Positions 35,538 to 45,213 of a DNA stretch of 64,000 nucleotides are shown here, in pieces (positions within the stretch are counted from its first letter, which is position 1; each line of letters opens with the position of its first letter). A program made the position numbers and the translations under genes. The stretch comes from Leptospiraceae bacterium. Its GTDB lineage: Bacteria; Spirochaetota; Leptospiria; Leptospirales; Leptospiraceae. The notes under the pieces are model-generated. The model worked only from the letters and a program-made list of their open reading frames with translations, was not told the origin of the DNA and made no database searches. The stretch lies in NCBI GenBank assembly GCA_024233865.1, contig JACKPA010000015.1:1-64000 (forward strand), given 5' to 3'.

Positions 35538-36413
35538 TTGAAGAGACTCTCTTTTTTCAAATTAGGAAGTTATTTTCTGCTCATTCCTGAGCAAAAAATA
35601 ATAGATACTTTTTGGAAAGTTTGGTTTAAATGGAAAATAATGAGTTACAAGTTAAATTTATTTCCTGGTATTATCGAAAACCCTAATAATTGGAAATATT
35701 TTTTTAAGAAACTTGTTGGCTTATTATTAGGTATTACAACAATTATAAATCCTTTTTACTTCAATTTATGTAGTGCCGATCCGTTTGAACCTAGGGTATT
35801 ACTTATATCTAACAATAAAAAGTTTGCAGCAACAACAAAAATAGAAAAGAAGCAAATCCTTATCATAAACCACTCTATTTGGGAATACAATGGTAGAGAA
35901 GAAATTTTACATACTCTAAATTCGTGTGAGGGTGAAATTCGCCCCATAGGTTGGGATTCGAATAATTTTATCTTTGTATCCGATATGCTTATGTCTCATA
36001 TCAACAAAAAAACCAATTGCCCGATATTAAAACTTGGTGGCTTGAATAAGTTTAAACTAAACCCTTCCGAAAAGACGGTTACTCCTTCGGAAAACGAATT
36101 AAAAAATTTCTTTTGGTACTATACCAAAAGAATAAACGATTTAAGCCCTAAAAATAGGATTTTTGCACTTAGCATGATTTCTAAAATTTTTACCATGTTA
36201 CAAAAGAAAAAAGAAGGAAAGCTAAGTAAAGAAGACTGGTCTGCCCTAAGACCCATAGTCAAAAATAAACCTTTTAGGCAAATTCAATATTTAAAAAGGA
36301 AGCTTGGACAAACAGGTAACCCTCAAATCAAAAAAGATATCCGAAAAGGAATTCAAATTTTGTCTGAAATTTCCGATTTGATAAAAGAAAGAAAAAATGT
36401 GTCCCAATTTTGA
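35538..36413 (+). CDS. Unknown protein with one hydrophobic segment
   Basis: 291 residues as read from 35538. A hydrophobic stretch at ~55-75 (LVGLLLGITTIINPFYFNL) may be a membrane anchor. The ATG at 35641 (MSYKLNLF) would place it near the N terminus and is equally plausible. The rest is basic and polar with a helical C terminus (KKDIRKGIQILSEISDLIKERK). No family is recognised. It is convergent with the YgjV-like gene (four-base gap). Confidence 0.5.
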   Translation: MKRLSFFKLGSYFLLIPEQKIIDTFWKVWFKWKIMSYKLNLFPGIIENPNNWKYFFKKLVGLLLGITTIINPFYFNLCSADPFEPRVLLISNNKKFAATTKIEKKQILIINHSIWEYNGREEILHTLNSCEGEIRPIGWDSNNFIFVSDMLMSHINKKTNCPILKLGGLNKFKLNPSEKTVTPSENELKNFFWYYTKRINDLSPKNRIFALSMISKIFTMLQKKKEGKLSKEDWSALRPIVKNKPFRQIQYLKRKLGQTGNPQIKKDIRKGIQILSEISDLIKERKNVSQF

Positions 36414-36417
36414 TGAT

Positions 36418-36912
36418 TTAAGGTGAATGCGAAGGAGTTTTTCTATCAAATCGCATCATACCCACAATAAGTGAACCTAATACAAAAAATTCGCACACAA
36501 TACCGGCAATAGAGCCAGCCATAATATTATAAGAAAGCCACATAGGTCTTGGTATTAGGTTGATGATCCGAATGTATTTGGTGTTATGCAGCCAAAATCC
36601 TATTGTTTCTACGACCATAGCAACTACCGGCAGAATACTGCGATAGCCTTCCCAAGTCACATAACCGCTAATCAAAAATAAAAGGATAAATATGTATAAA
36701 AAAATACGCTCTTTTCTTTTGATATAAACAATACCTCGAAAGACAGCAATGATGTTTGCACTCATTGCGGTATAAGCTCCCAAAAGCCCAAAATGTATGG
36801 CAAATAAAACTTGAGCGATAACAATAAAGAATAAAATTTCATTTCGTTTGTTTTTTTGGAAAGAAAGAATTACAAACAAGAGTGCAATAAAGCCTATTAG
36901 TTGAATTAACAT
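36418..36912 (-). CDS. YgjV-family inner-membrane protein
   Basis: 164 residues with about five hydrophobic helices (LIQLIGFIALLFVILSFQKN, ILFFIVIAQVLFAIHFGLLGAYTA and others). The N-terminal SFQKNKRNEIL and the H-F-x-L-L-G-A-x-T-A-x-x-x-N segment are typical of the YgjV (Imp-YgjV) family, whose function is unknown. It lies four bases downstream of the YHS gene on the same strand. Confidence 0.75.
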   Translation of the reverse strand: MLIQLIGFIALLFVILSFQKNKRNEILFFIVIAQVLFAIHFGLLGAYTAMSANIIAVFRGIVYIKRKERIFLYIFILLFLISGYVTWEGYRSILPVVAMVVETIGFWLHNTKYIRIINLIPRPMWLSYNIMAGSIAGIVCEFFVLGSLIVGMMRFDRKTPSHSP

Positions 36913-36916
36913 AGCT

Positions 36917-37387
36917 CTACTCTGAGTTTACCGTTTTTTTCCAATATTTATCAGCTTTAGATTGTAAGTTGCTTTCATCTTTGTTCCATTTAGTTAATGT
37001 ATTGATAAAAAACCTGTTATAAAAAAGATACAATTTTCCATCTTTGATTTTAAAAGTTTCCGGATCAATGGATACTTTGTCTCCGTCTACTCCCATCGCG
37101 TAAGCACACCATCCCCCATAAGTTGGCTCATACTTGGAAGGTTCTGCTTTAAACAAGTTAAGATTTTTGTTAGAAGAAAAACGGTAGGTTATTCCGTTGT
37201 GTGTGTAGGTAATGTTTTTAGAGCCTTTTTTTGCCTTGTTTTCCGTAAAGTAAGCTACCGGATCATATCCTTGTATAGCTAAGCCTTTTTTGTGGTTATA
37301 GTGTTTTTTTCTCACTTCGGAAGCATCTTGTCCGTAGGTGGATAGAGAACACAAAAAACAGAAAGAGAGAACTAAGGTATATTTCAT
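36917..37387 (-). CDS. Secreted YHS-domain protein
   Basis: 156 residues with a signal peptide (LVLSFCFLCSLSTYGQ). The YHS core GYDPVAYFTENKAKKG, then ITYRFSSNKNLNLFKAEPSKYEPTYGGWCAYAM, matches the family of exported YHS proteins thought to bind metals or heme-like ligands. The Cys in GGWC is the family-conserved residue. Its role in the periplasm is unknown. Confidence 0.87.
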   Translation of the reverse strand: MKYTLVLSFCFLCSLSTYGQDASEVRKKHYNHKKGLAIQGYDPVAYFTENKAKKGSKNITYTHNGITYRFSSNKNLNLFKAEPSKYEPTYGGWCAYAMGVDGDKVSIDPETFKIKDGKLYLFYNRFFINTLTKWNKDESNLQSKADKYWKKTVNSE

Positions 37388-37600
37388 ATTATATTAGGAT
37401 TCGAAAATTTTCCTATAAATCAACCAAATATTTACCTTTCTAAAACATTTATGAAAAGTTAAGAGAATTAGGAATCAAACCGGAAAATCTTTGTAAATTG
37501 TCCAATTAACTTCCGGTAACACCAACAAAAACTAAAGTTAAAATAAGAAAAGAGGTGACAACATAAAACAATTTGCCAACAATAATAGGAGGAGAGTATA

Positions 37601-38638
37601 ATGTTCAAATATTTTGCTTCGTTTGTTTTTTCTGTTTTTGCCTCTATATTCTTAATTTATTTTATATGGGAAAGTCCGACCCTACATCCCAAAAAAGAGA
37701 CGAGGAACACCACCGGTAATTCTTACCAAAACAATTTTGATCAATGGAACAGTCAAATTGGCAATTATGATTTCCCACAAGAAATCGTGGACACTTCTAT
37801 GTCATTGTTCAAAGAGGATAATATGCTTTCTTACGAAGAAATAATTGAACTCGCCCAAAAAGGTAAACTTGATTTTATCCAAGAACTTTGGAAATTAAGG
37901 GCAAAATGTGGAAAAGAAATGAGCCATAAAGAATGTAATGAATATATTACGGCTTTTTTAATGAAAAATTATCCGGAACCACAAAATAAAAAGTTGGTTG
38001 GTATTTTTGACAAATACCTAACCTATGAAGCTCACCTACAAGAACTTTCTTTTCCCGAAGGTGCAAACAGTAGAGAAAAATTTGAAATTTTAAAAGAAAA
38101 GAGAAGATCCATTTTTGGAGAAGAAGAAGCAAAACTAATTTTTGGTTTGGATGAAAGCAAGTTTGAATATGCGGAAGCATTTCCTAAGTTTCTAGAAGAA
38201 ACCAAAGGTAAAAGCGGTGCAGAAAAGCTTGAAAAATACGAACAAATGAGAAAAAATATTTTTGGAAGTTATTACGAAACAATTTTAGAAAATGAATCCA
38301 AATATACAAAGTACACTATGGAAGTCATGCTAAAAGATGATGATTTGAAATCCATGGATACAGGAGATAAAAACAACGCGGTTCGATCTATGAGAGAAAA
38401 ATACTTTGGTGAGGAAGGAGCTGACAGAATCGAAAAGGTGGAAAAAGAACTAGCGGAAGAAAAAGAAAAAGAAAAAAGCTACAACGAAGATAAGAAAAAG
38501 CTGCTTTCCGAAAATCCGGATATGACAGATAAAGAAAAAGAGAAAAAACTAAACGATTTACGAGTCAAATACTTTGGAAAAGAAGGAGCTGAAAATTACA
38601 AACAACGTGAGGCACTTTCCAAATTACCGGGAATGTAA
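37601..38638 (+). CDS. Lipase secretion chaperone (LifO/LipB-chaperone-like)
   Basis: 345 residues. An N-terminal membrane anchor (~5-24) is followed by a helical, strongly charged body with repeated K-R-R-S-I-F-G-E-E-E-A-K-L-I-F-G-type motifs and MREKYFGEEGAD and LRVKYFGKEGAE units. This is the pattern of steric lipase chaperones that fold a secreted lipase in the periplasm. A strong AGGAGG precedes the ATG. No cognate secreted lipase lies beside it, and the esterase at 62887 lacks a signal peptide, so the client is unidentified. Confidence 0.65.
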   Translation: MFKYFASFVFSVFASIFLIYFIWESPTLHPKKETRNTTGNSYQNNFDQWNSQIGNYDFPQEIVDTSMSLFKEDNMLSYEEIIELAQKGKLDFIQELWKLRAKCGKEMSHKECNEYITAFLMKNYPEPQNKKLVGIFDKYLTYEAHLQELSFPEGANSREKFEILKEKRRSIFGEEEAKLIFGLDESKFEYAEAFPKFLEETKGKSGAEKLEKYEQMRKNIFGSYYETILENESKYTKYTMEVMLKDDDLKSMDTGDKNNAVRSMREKYFGEEGADRIEKVEKELAEEKEKEKSYNEDKKKLLSENPDMTDKEKEKKLNDLRVKYFGKEGAENYKQREALSKLPGM

Positions 38639-38641
38639 TAC

Positions 38642-38690
38642 TATGATTAGAATGATTTTCGAGATTAGATTCACTTAATTTTAAAGAAAC
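38642..38690. repeat. Dispersed intergenic repeat, copy 2
   Basis: TATGATTAGAATGATTTTCG followed by AGATTAGATTCACTTAATTT parallels the copy at 33614, sharing the GATTTTCG word and the CACTTAATTTTAAA tail with few changes. Confidence 0.55.
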
Positions 38691-38704
38691 TTCTTTGATT
38701 TAGC

Positions 38705-40147
38705 TTATTCCTTTAAAGTAGCCGAAAGATAGAACTTGGATTCTTTGTACAAAGCTTCCGTGATGGAAGTATTAAATGGAAGGGAAGTTCCTCTGCCTTG
38801 TTCTAAAATATAAGTTATGTTTAAGGAAGAATTAGGAGCATCCAACCCAAACCCTATTGAATAGCCTTTTAAATTGATGTGCTCGTCTATGGAAAGGTTG
38901 TGTTCAAAGGCAGGAAAGTTAAACAATATATTTCCAGAATCCGTTTGTATATTCGGATAGGTATTGTATAAAATCAAATGTGAAAGGGAATTAGATGCGT
39001 TTAACCTTTTGCTATTGGACTGATTTGTAAAATGCCCCAGTCGAATAATCAACTTTTCCGTGATAAAGTATTCAAAGCCAAAAGCATAATTTAATGTTTC
39101 CCTTGTACAGAGTTCTTTGTATTCTCTTTCTAAGGGAATACCTATCATTTTTTGAAAAGGATCAATTACGTACAAGTTTGCTGGCTTTTTATAACTGCCT
39201 GTGTAAATCAGGTCGAAGGAAAATGCTACATACCTAGAAGGAAATAAGCCAAATCCGGTTCTTATCTCTACGGGTTCCGGAATAGAAGCAGAAAGAGGCG
39301 ATTTACCAGTAAAGTTATAATTGCTTGGAGTAACGGAATTTGCACCGGTATTACCACCTATTCTTTCTTCGTTTCCGCTAGTAATACTCACCAAGTCGGT
39401 AGAAGTGGTTTGGTTGTTGGTGTAAACGGAAGACGTTTTTCCTCTCTTTATTACTGCAAACGGTTTGCGAATAGAAGTTCCCCAAGATAAATAGTCACCT
39501 ATCATTTTTTGAATACCAACTATGGGAATAACGCCTCTTGTATCCCTAAAGATATCCGTGCTTTGATTTCGATAATCGGAATTTTTATATCCTTTGAGAA
39601 TTTTATAAGATACTTTGGAGTTATCATAAAAACCTAGTAAGCTTAAACCTATAGAAAAGCGATCATTGATTGAATAGGCAATGGAAGGACCAAAAAGATA
39701 ACTTAAAGTAGTTTCGTTATAATTTACACGAAAAAGTTTTACAGATGGAGAGTTTATGGGGTTACTTAATTCATCTTCCTGATCGAATTTATCATTTTCG
39801 TTATTTATGACACTAAAACCGAATTTTATTTTCCCATAAGATTTTACGGAACCAATAAAATTGGGACTTATAACACTTGAAGCTCGAACATAATCTTTGT
39901 CTATCCGTCTGCTTCCGTATAAGTTTCCTTGGTGTTTTTATAATAAAGCGAAGATGTCGTTAAAAAATCATACTGCATGAAGCTTAGACCCGCAGGATTA
40001 TAAAACATCCCCGAAGCGGTCGTCCGATATTCCCGCAAAAGCTCCGCCCATTCCGGCAGCCCGTTCTCCATAAAAGCCTTTTATACTATGGTGATCATCA
40101 GCCAAAAGCTCGAAGGAAAGAATGAGAAAAAACAAAGCAAAATACAT
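38705..40147 (-). pseudogene. FadL/OmpP1-type outer-membrane protein gene with two frameshifts
   Basis: From the ATG at 40147 the frame encodes a signal (MYFALFFLILSFELLADD) and the FadL-like start GFYGERAAGMGGAFAGISDD. At about 40018 the match jumps to another frame (ASGMFYNPAGLSFMQYDFLTTS), and at about 39906 it jumps back (RRIDKDYVRASSVISPNF), continuing open to the stop at 38705. The two shifts cancel, so ~480 codons of a hydrophobic-compound porin are recognisable. The N-terminal hatch-type motif and barrel end (SKFYLSATLKE) are present. As read, no full product is made. Confidence 0.82.
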
Positions 40148-40275
40148 GCTTGAATCATTTATAAAAAGACCACACCATCAAATAACTCTCCTATAAACTA
40201 ACAAAATAACAGTGTTTGAAAATTCTATTCAATATTTTACTTGTCATATTTTTTTAATATTATTATGGGTTGAAC

Positions 40276-40867
40276 ATGCTAGATTTTATTAAAAAACAGA
40301 TCCAAGATTCTTATGAAGTGAAGCAAGCTATTTTAAACGATGTTAATTTGGTCCAGCTTATAGAAAAAGCTTGCAGCTTGTCGGTTTCGGCTTACAGAAA
40401 GGGTAATAAGGTGCTCGCTGCGGGAAATGGTGGAAGTGCCGCTGATGCTCAGCATATAGTAGCAGAATTTGTTAGTCGATTTTATTTTGATCGTCCGGCG
40501 TTACCTGCCATTGCTTTGACTACCGATACTTCCATTCTAACCGCAATTGGAAATGACTATGGCTACGAAAGATTGTTTGCTGCAGACAATTAGAGGCAAA
40601 TGGTGTAAAAGATGATATATATATAGCCATATCTACATCCGGAAATTCTCCCAATATTTTGAATTCTTACAAACTTGTAAAGATAAAGGTATTATCTCAA
40701 TCGGGTTAACCGGTCTATCTGGAGGAAAAATGAAAGAATTATGCGATATATGTATATGCGTTCCTTCTTCCGAAACACCAAGAATTCAAGAATCACATAT
40801 CCTGATTGGTCACATTATATGTGCTTCCGTAGAACAAGCCATGTTTGGAAAATCAAAACCAATTTAA
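40276..40867 (+). pseudogene. gmhA: Phosphoheptose isomerase-like SIS-domain gene with two frameshifts
   Basis: The first ~105 codons match GmhA: VLAAGNGGSAADAQHIVAEF (phosphosugar-binding SIS motif) and IALTTDTSILTAIGNDYG. At about 40585 the frame shifts to QLEANGVKDDIYIAISTSGN, and near 40672 it shifts again to CKDKGIISIGLTGLSGGKM and the TPRIQESHILIGHI end with a stop at 40867. Together these give a full ~197-residue enzyme that would convert sedoheptulose-7-phosphate to heptose-7-phosphate for LPS heptose. As sequenced it is broken. The ATG at 40276 is preferred to the TTG at 40270. Confidence 0.85.
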
Positions 40868-41051
40868 AAAACAAATAGATAACTATGGTAAAAATTGGAT
40901 ATTCTTTTTAATACTATTCCTTTTATTAAAGTCTAATATTTTAAAGCCTATACATAAAATAGTGTTGATTATTTGAAAAACTAAATGTACCCTTTTGTTT
41001 TAGAGTAAGAAAGATAAAATAAGCCAATTTTACATTTTAGGAGAAACCAAA

Positions 41052-41791
41052 ATGTTTTCAAGAAAAATATTAATTTTTTATGTTTTATTTTCTATTTTTA
41101 GTTTAAGCGCAGAAGAATCTGCTTTCGCAACTTTTGTTCAAGGAAAGGCAATTTATTATGGTAGTAGAGGTTTTGTTCTGGGAGTAGCTAAAATGATAGG
41201 AATGGATAAACCAACCCAAATCGAGAGAGGACATATTTTTGAAAAAGGAAACTTCATTTTAGTTGGGAATGGGAAAGTGGATGTCACCTACAAAGAAGGT
41301 CCTGTTATAAGCTTGTTAAAAGATAGTAAATATACCGTTGGCGACAAAAGCGGAGAGCTAGACAATGGCAGTCTCTTTTTTAACAACAAGAAAGCAGATG
41401 ATAAAGATTTTAAAATTGATGTAAAAACCTATACGGTTGGAGTTCGCGGAACAGAGTTTTTGTTGGATATGAACGGTGTTTATGTGAGACAAGGAGAGGT
41501 TGAAGTAACCAAAAAAGCTTATTTGGTGGTGAAACCATAACCATTAAGAGTAACCAACAGATGCTTTTTGATGACGAAGTTGTAACAGCCATAAATCCGC
41601 AAAAAAACAGATACATTGACACTTTGACAAATACAAGAAGCTTTATTAGCCCTATATCGAGTTCAAACAATCATAACAGCAATATAGATAATAAGAATTA
41701 TTCTAACAGCCATTCTTATCCTGTTTATAGGAGAGACTATCATTATTATCAAAACAATGGGTGCTACTATAACAATTGCAATTGCGAATAA
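41052..41791 (+). pseudogene. Secreted FecR-domain protein, frameshifted in an A run
   Basis: The frame from 41052 has a signal peptide (ILIFYVLFSIFSLSAEE) and a FecR domain: FILVGNGKVDVTYKEGPVIS, then KTYTVGVRGTEFLLDMNGVYV. It stops at 41540. In the next frame the expected FecR continuation appears (FGGETITIKSNQQMLFDDE) and runs to 41791 with an Asn/Tyr/Ser-rich tail. A one-base change in the AAAAAA run at ~41512-41518 restores one frame of about 246 codons. It may be a length-variable homopolymer or a sequencing error. Confidence 0.8.
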
Positions 41792-41794
41792 AAT

Positions 41795-43006
41795 ATGCTT
41801 AGAGCGGGAGTTTGTTTAGTTTTTTGGTGGGTTGTAATTTTTTTTGTAAATTTAACCCTAAAGACAATTCTTTTTGGGAATCCTACTTTTGATTCAATTG
41901 ATAGATTATTCTACAAAAGAATCCCGATTTACTATTACAGGTAGCATGAATGTTGCCCGAACCTATCATACTGCGAGTGTTTTAAGTAGTGGAAAAGTTT
42001 TTGATTGCGGGCGGGGCTTCGACAACACTTCCTTCGGCTTCTGATGCACTAAATACGGCAGAAATATATGACCCAACTGCCAAAACTTTTACATTAACGG
42101 GAAACATGCAATCTATAGAGTTTATCATACGGCTACGGTTTTAAATGATGGGAAGGTTTTGATAACAGGTGGGGCTAATTCTACCAATGATCCAAGCAAC
42201 ACTGCAGAACTTTTTGATCCGACAACTGAGACCTTTACCTTGGTTTCAAACAATATGAATAGCAATCGAAAGTTGCACACAGCAACCCTTTTGCAAAATG
42301 GAAATGTATTGATTGCCGGTGGAATCAATTCGTCTGCATCTAGCATTAGCAATACGACAGAGATCTATGATTCAACTGCGGGAACGTTTACTCTAACCGG
42401 AAATACGAATAGTGTTCGAAAGCAACATGCTTCTACTTTGTTAAATAGTGGAAAAGTGTTAATTACAGGGGGAAGTGATGGGAGTAACGGATTAAATACG
42501 GCAGAAATATATGATTCAACTACAGGAACTTTTACTCTAACTGGAAATATGAATTCAGTACGTGCAGATCATACAACAACTCTTTTACAGAACGGAAAAG
42601 TCTTTATTGTGGGAGGTTCTGCGGATAGTGATAAGGCAGAAATTTACGATTCCACGACAAAAACGTTCTTGGCAACAAGCAGCAGCATGCAATATTACGA
42701 ATATGCCAGTACGGTTATCGACAATCCTATAGCCATTACCTTAAATAGCGGACTGGTCCTTTTAGCCGGTGGGGGATTTATTCAGTCGGGAGGCGTAGGC
42801 AATACTTTTGAATATGCTATTTTTATAGCTCGGGAACTGATGAAGCTTCTTCTGCCGGAGTGATGAACTACAAACGTCAAATCCATACGGCAAGCCTTTT
42901 GCAAGATGGGACTGTTTTAATTGCTGGTGGAAATGATTCTCCCACAACCGTTACAAATACTGCCGAAATATTCGATCCAAACAAATTCATTTTACTGGGA
43001 AGATAA
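41795..43006 (+). pseudogene. Kelch-repeat lipoprotein gene with several frameshifts
   Basis: Starting with MLRAGVCL at 41795, a shift in a T run gives a lipobox FLVGCNFF. Five or more Kelch blades follow, with TAEIYDPTAKTFTLTGNM and HTATVLNDGKVLITGG units. Frames change near 41818, 41900, 42004, 42117 and 42825, the last leading to RQIHTASLLQDGTVLIAGG and the stop at 43006. The longest uninterrupted part is 42159-42825. If intact it would be a surface beta-propeller lipoprotein of about 400 residues. Confidence 0.8.
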
Positions 43007-43020
43007 TTTAAAAAGAAATT

Positions 43021-43747
43021 ATGCTAATACAAAAATACATTTTTATATTCTTTTAGCTGCATGTATGTCCACTTCCTTGTTGTCCAAGGAAGAGGAAGTT
43101 CGAGAAAACTTTTATCATTATATTTTTTTGTCTTATGGAATGGGGCATGGAAGCATGTCCTCTCAAACTTCTCTCGGACAAAACATCAAAACCTATCTAA
43201 TGAGTCTATACCCTTATCCTACTTCAGACTTATTTCCTGTGTCTTTTCAGTTGCCAATGACATACCCAAATAGAATGTACAGCGAATACATGAAAATTGG
43301 AGGTGAATACCGGCCTATCCGATACTTTGGTATATATTATAGTGTTGCCAAAATGAATTATTACGTTCCATTGTCTTTGAAAACAACTGACCTGTTTTAT
43401 ATCAATCAACTTAAACAAAATACCTATTTTTTTCTTCCTGTTTCTTCACTTTCCGGCTCTTTTGCCAAGCCTGCTTTAGGTTTTAATATTCATATATTAG
43501 GTGATGGTATTTTTGACCTGTATATAGGAGCAGGGGTAAGTGTTATACGAAAGTATCCTACGGGAACCGGTAGGATTGGAATCCAACTGAATTTTGCCAA
43601 TAACACTTTTTTGAATTTTCAAGGTGAAGGTGAGTATACTCCTAAATTATCTTTTTTACAAAATACGGAGGAGGAGAAACAGGAGACTATAAAAATGTTA
43701 CCAATAGAGTTTTGAGTTTTAGTTTGGGGATAAGATGGGGCGATTAA
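43021..43747 (+). pseudogene. Outer-membrane barrel-like protein gene with frameshifts at both ends
   Basis: ATG at 43021 begins MLIQKYIFI and a shift in a T-rich stretch would join it to the signal end ILLAACMSTSLLSKEEE. The body (YHYIFLSYGMGHGS, YMKIGGEYRPIRYFGIYYSVAKM, FDLYIGAGVSVIRKYP) has barrel-like strands. Near 43670 a second shift switches to GDYKNVTNRVLSFSLGIRWGD and the stop at 43747, a typical barrel C terminus. Without the shift a 264-residue frame ends at 43715. The family is unknown. Confidence 0.65.
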
Positions 43748-43851
43748 ATAAAAAAATCTTATGGTAAATATACCCCTTACTTAAATTTTAGTATCTAAAC
43801 GCTAATCTTGAGCATAAATTAAATTTTCAAGAACTTTAAAAGAGGATAAAA

Positions 43852-45030
43852 ATGGCAATACCAAAATTAATAAATGAAGCCAAAACAAACAATAAAAAAC
43901 TATTTTTACAATTTGGTGGTCAAGGCTCACCTTATTTAAAAGAATTAACAAAAATATACAAAGATGAGCCTGAACTTAAAGAATTTTTTGATAAAACTTT
44001 TGAAACATTAAACAAGCTAGAAAAGAATAATGGTGGCAAATCAAACCGGTTCATTTCGGAAGGTTTGGATCTTAAATCATGGATGGAAAATGAAAATTCC
44101 GTACCTTCCGAAGATTACCAAATGCGAGGATGTATTTCCATTCCTCTGATTTTTATTGTTCAAATGGCAAATTACCTCTCTTTTGTGCAAAAAGGATACT
44201 CCGTTTCTGAGTTGCTCGCTCAAACTGCCGGACTTACCGGACATAGCCAAGGCGTTATTTCGGCAACCATTGCATCTATGGGAAAAGAAGGACAGGATTT
44301 TTATGAGGTATACTCTAACTTTATAGATTATATGTTTTATATCGGTCTTAGAGCACAAGAAGAATACCCGAATTTTGATGTTTCGGAAGATGTTGTAAAA
44401 CAAGTAACTGATTTGGGAGATAAAAATCCGGCTCCTATGGTAGCTTGTATCGGATACGCTACAGAGGAATTGGAAGCCAAAGTACAGGAAATAAACAAAG
44501 AAAACAACCTAACCGGAAAACATACAATTTACGCGAGCTTGTACAATGCCTCTAACTCTATCGTGCTTTCTGCAGAACCATCGTCTTTGGTTTTGTTTAG
44601 AAAAAAATTCAAAGCGGAAATGGATGCTAAAAAGGGAAAATTTGTATTTCTAAAAACGACCGTTCCTTTCCACTCTCCTTTAGTAGCGAGTTCATGGACA
44701 AAATTTGAGCAAGATTTGAAGGAGAGAATCAATTTTAAATATACCGGTTCGGATTTAAAACGCCCTGTTTATTCTATCCACGACGGAAAAAATCTCCAAC
44801 AAGTGGAAAATCTTGGTAAAGAACTTTTTGATGAAATGGTTATTCAAACCCTTCATTGGGACAAAGCTCTTACTGAATTGTTTCGTAATTCCGAAATAGA
44901 TACTGTGATTGACTTCGGACCAAGCGTGGTTTCGTCCAAATTAACAGGAGGTCAATTGTCAGATAAAAAACTCGAAAAGAGGGTCGTGTGTGTTTCCAAT
45001 CCAAAAGATCTAAAACACATTTATGGTTGA
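43852..45030 (+). CDS. Malonyl/acyl-transferase-like protein related to type I FAS domains
   Basis: 392 residues. FLQFGGQGSPYLKEL opens an acyltransferase fold, Ser132 sits in the nucleophile elbow GLTGHSQGVISA, and His274 in TTVPFHSPLVAS is the catalytic His. This is the FabD/AT superfamily, but GHSQG (rather than GHSLG) and the insertions resemble the starter acyltransferase domain of fungal-type FAS beta chains. It stands alone with no ACP or ketosynthase beside it. It presumably loads acyl groups on an ACP encoded elsewhere. AGAGGA precedes the start. Confidence 0.82.
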   Translation: MAIPKLINEAKTNNKKLFLQFGGQGSPYLKELTKIYKDEPELKEFFDKTFETLNKLEKNNGGKSNRFISEGLDLKSWMENENSVPSEDYQMRGCISIPLIFIVQMANYLSFVQKGYSVSELLAQTAGLTGHSQGVISATIASMGKEGQDFYEVYSNFIDYMFYIGLRAQEEYPNFDVSEDVVKQVTDLGDKNPAPMVACIGYATEELEAKVQEINKENNLTGKHTIYASLYNASNSIVLSAEPSSLVLFRKKFKAEMDAKKGKFVFLKTTVPFHSPLVASSWTKFEQDLKERINFKYTGSDLKRPVYSIHDGKNLQQVENLGKELFDEMVIQTLHWDKALTELFRNSEIDTVIDFGPSVVSSKLTGGQLSDKKLEKRVVCVSNPKDLKHIYG

Positions 45031-45047
45031 TGAAATCACAAAAATAT

Positions 45048-45179
45048 AGTTCGATGTAAAATTATAGGGCAACCACACAGGGATTGCCCTTACAGAAAAA
45101 TCTTCGTTAGACTTGTTTTGTAAGGGTAAATCTATGTGTTTACCCTTATATTTATCCGAAACTTTTCTTACGTCGAACT
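45048..45179. repeat. MITE-like nested palindrome with GGGCAA stems
   Basis: Outer arms AGTTCGATGTAA (45048) and TTACGTCGAACT (45168) are inverted copies with one mismatch. Inside are two hairpins: AGGGCAA...TTGCCCT (45066-45090) and AAGGGTAAA...TTTACCCTT (45122-45147). The first shares its arms with the terminator-like hairpin at 388-414. The whole lies in the 183-bp gap between two plus-strand genes and may also end transcription. Confidence 0.7.
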
Positions 45180-45213
45180 CACCTTAATTAATAATTATTT
45201 TCAAGGTTTATGA

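Noticed and set aside
42921..43064. N-terminal part of the 264-residue frame ending at 43715
   Set aside because: It lies inside the Kelch gene's last blade in another frame. The real signal peptide begins at 43021 in a shifted frame.
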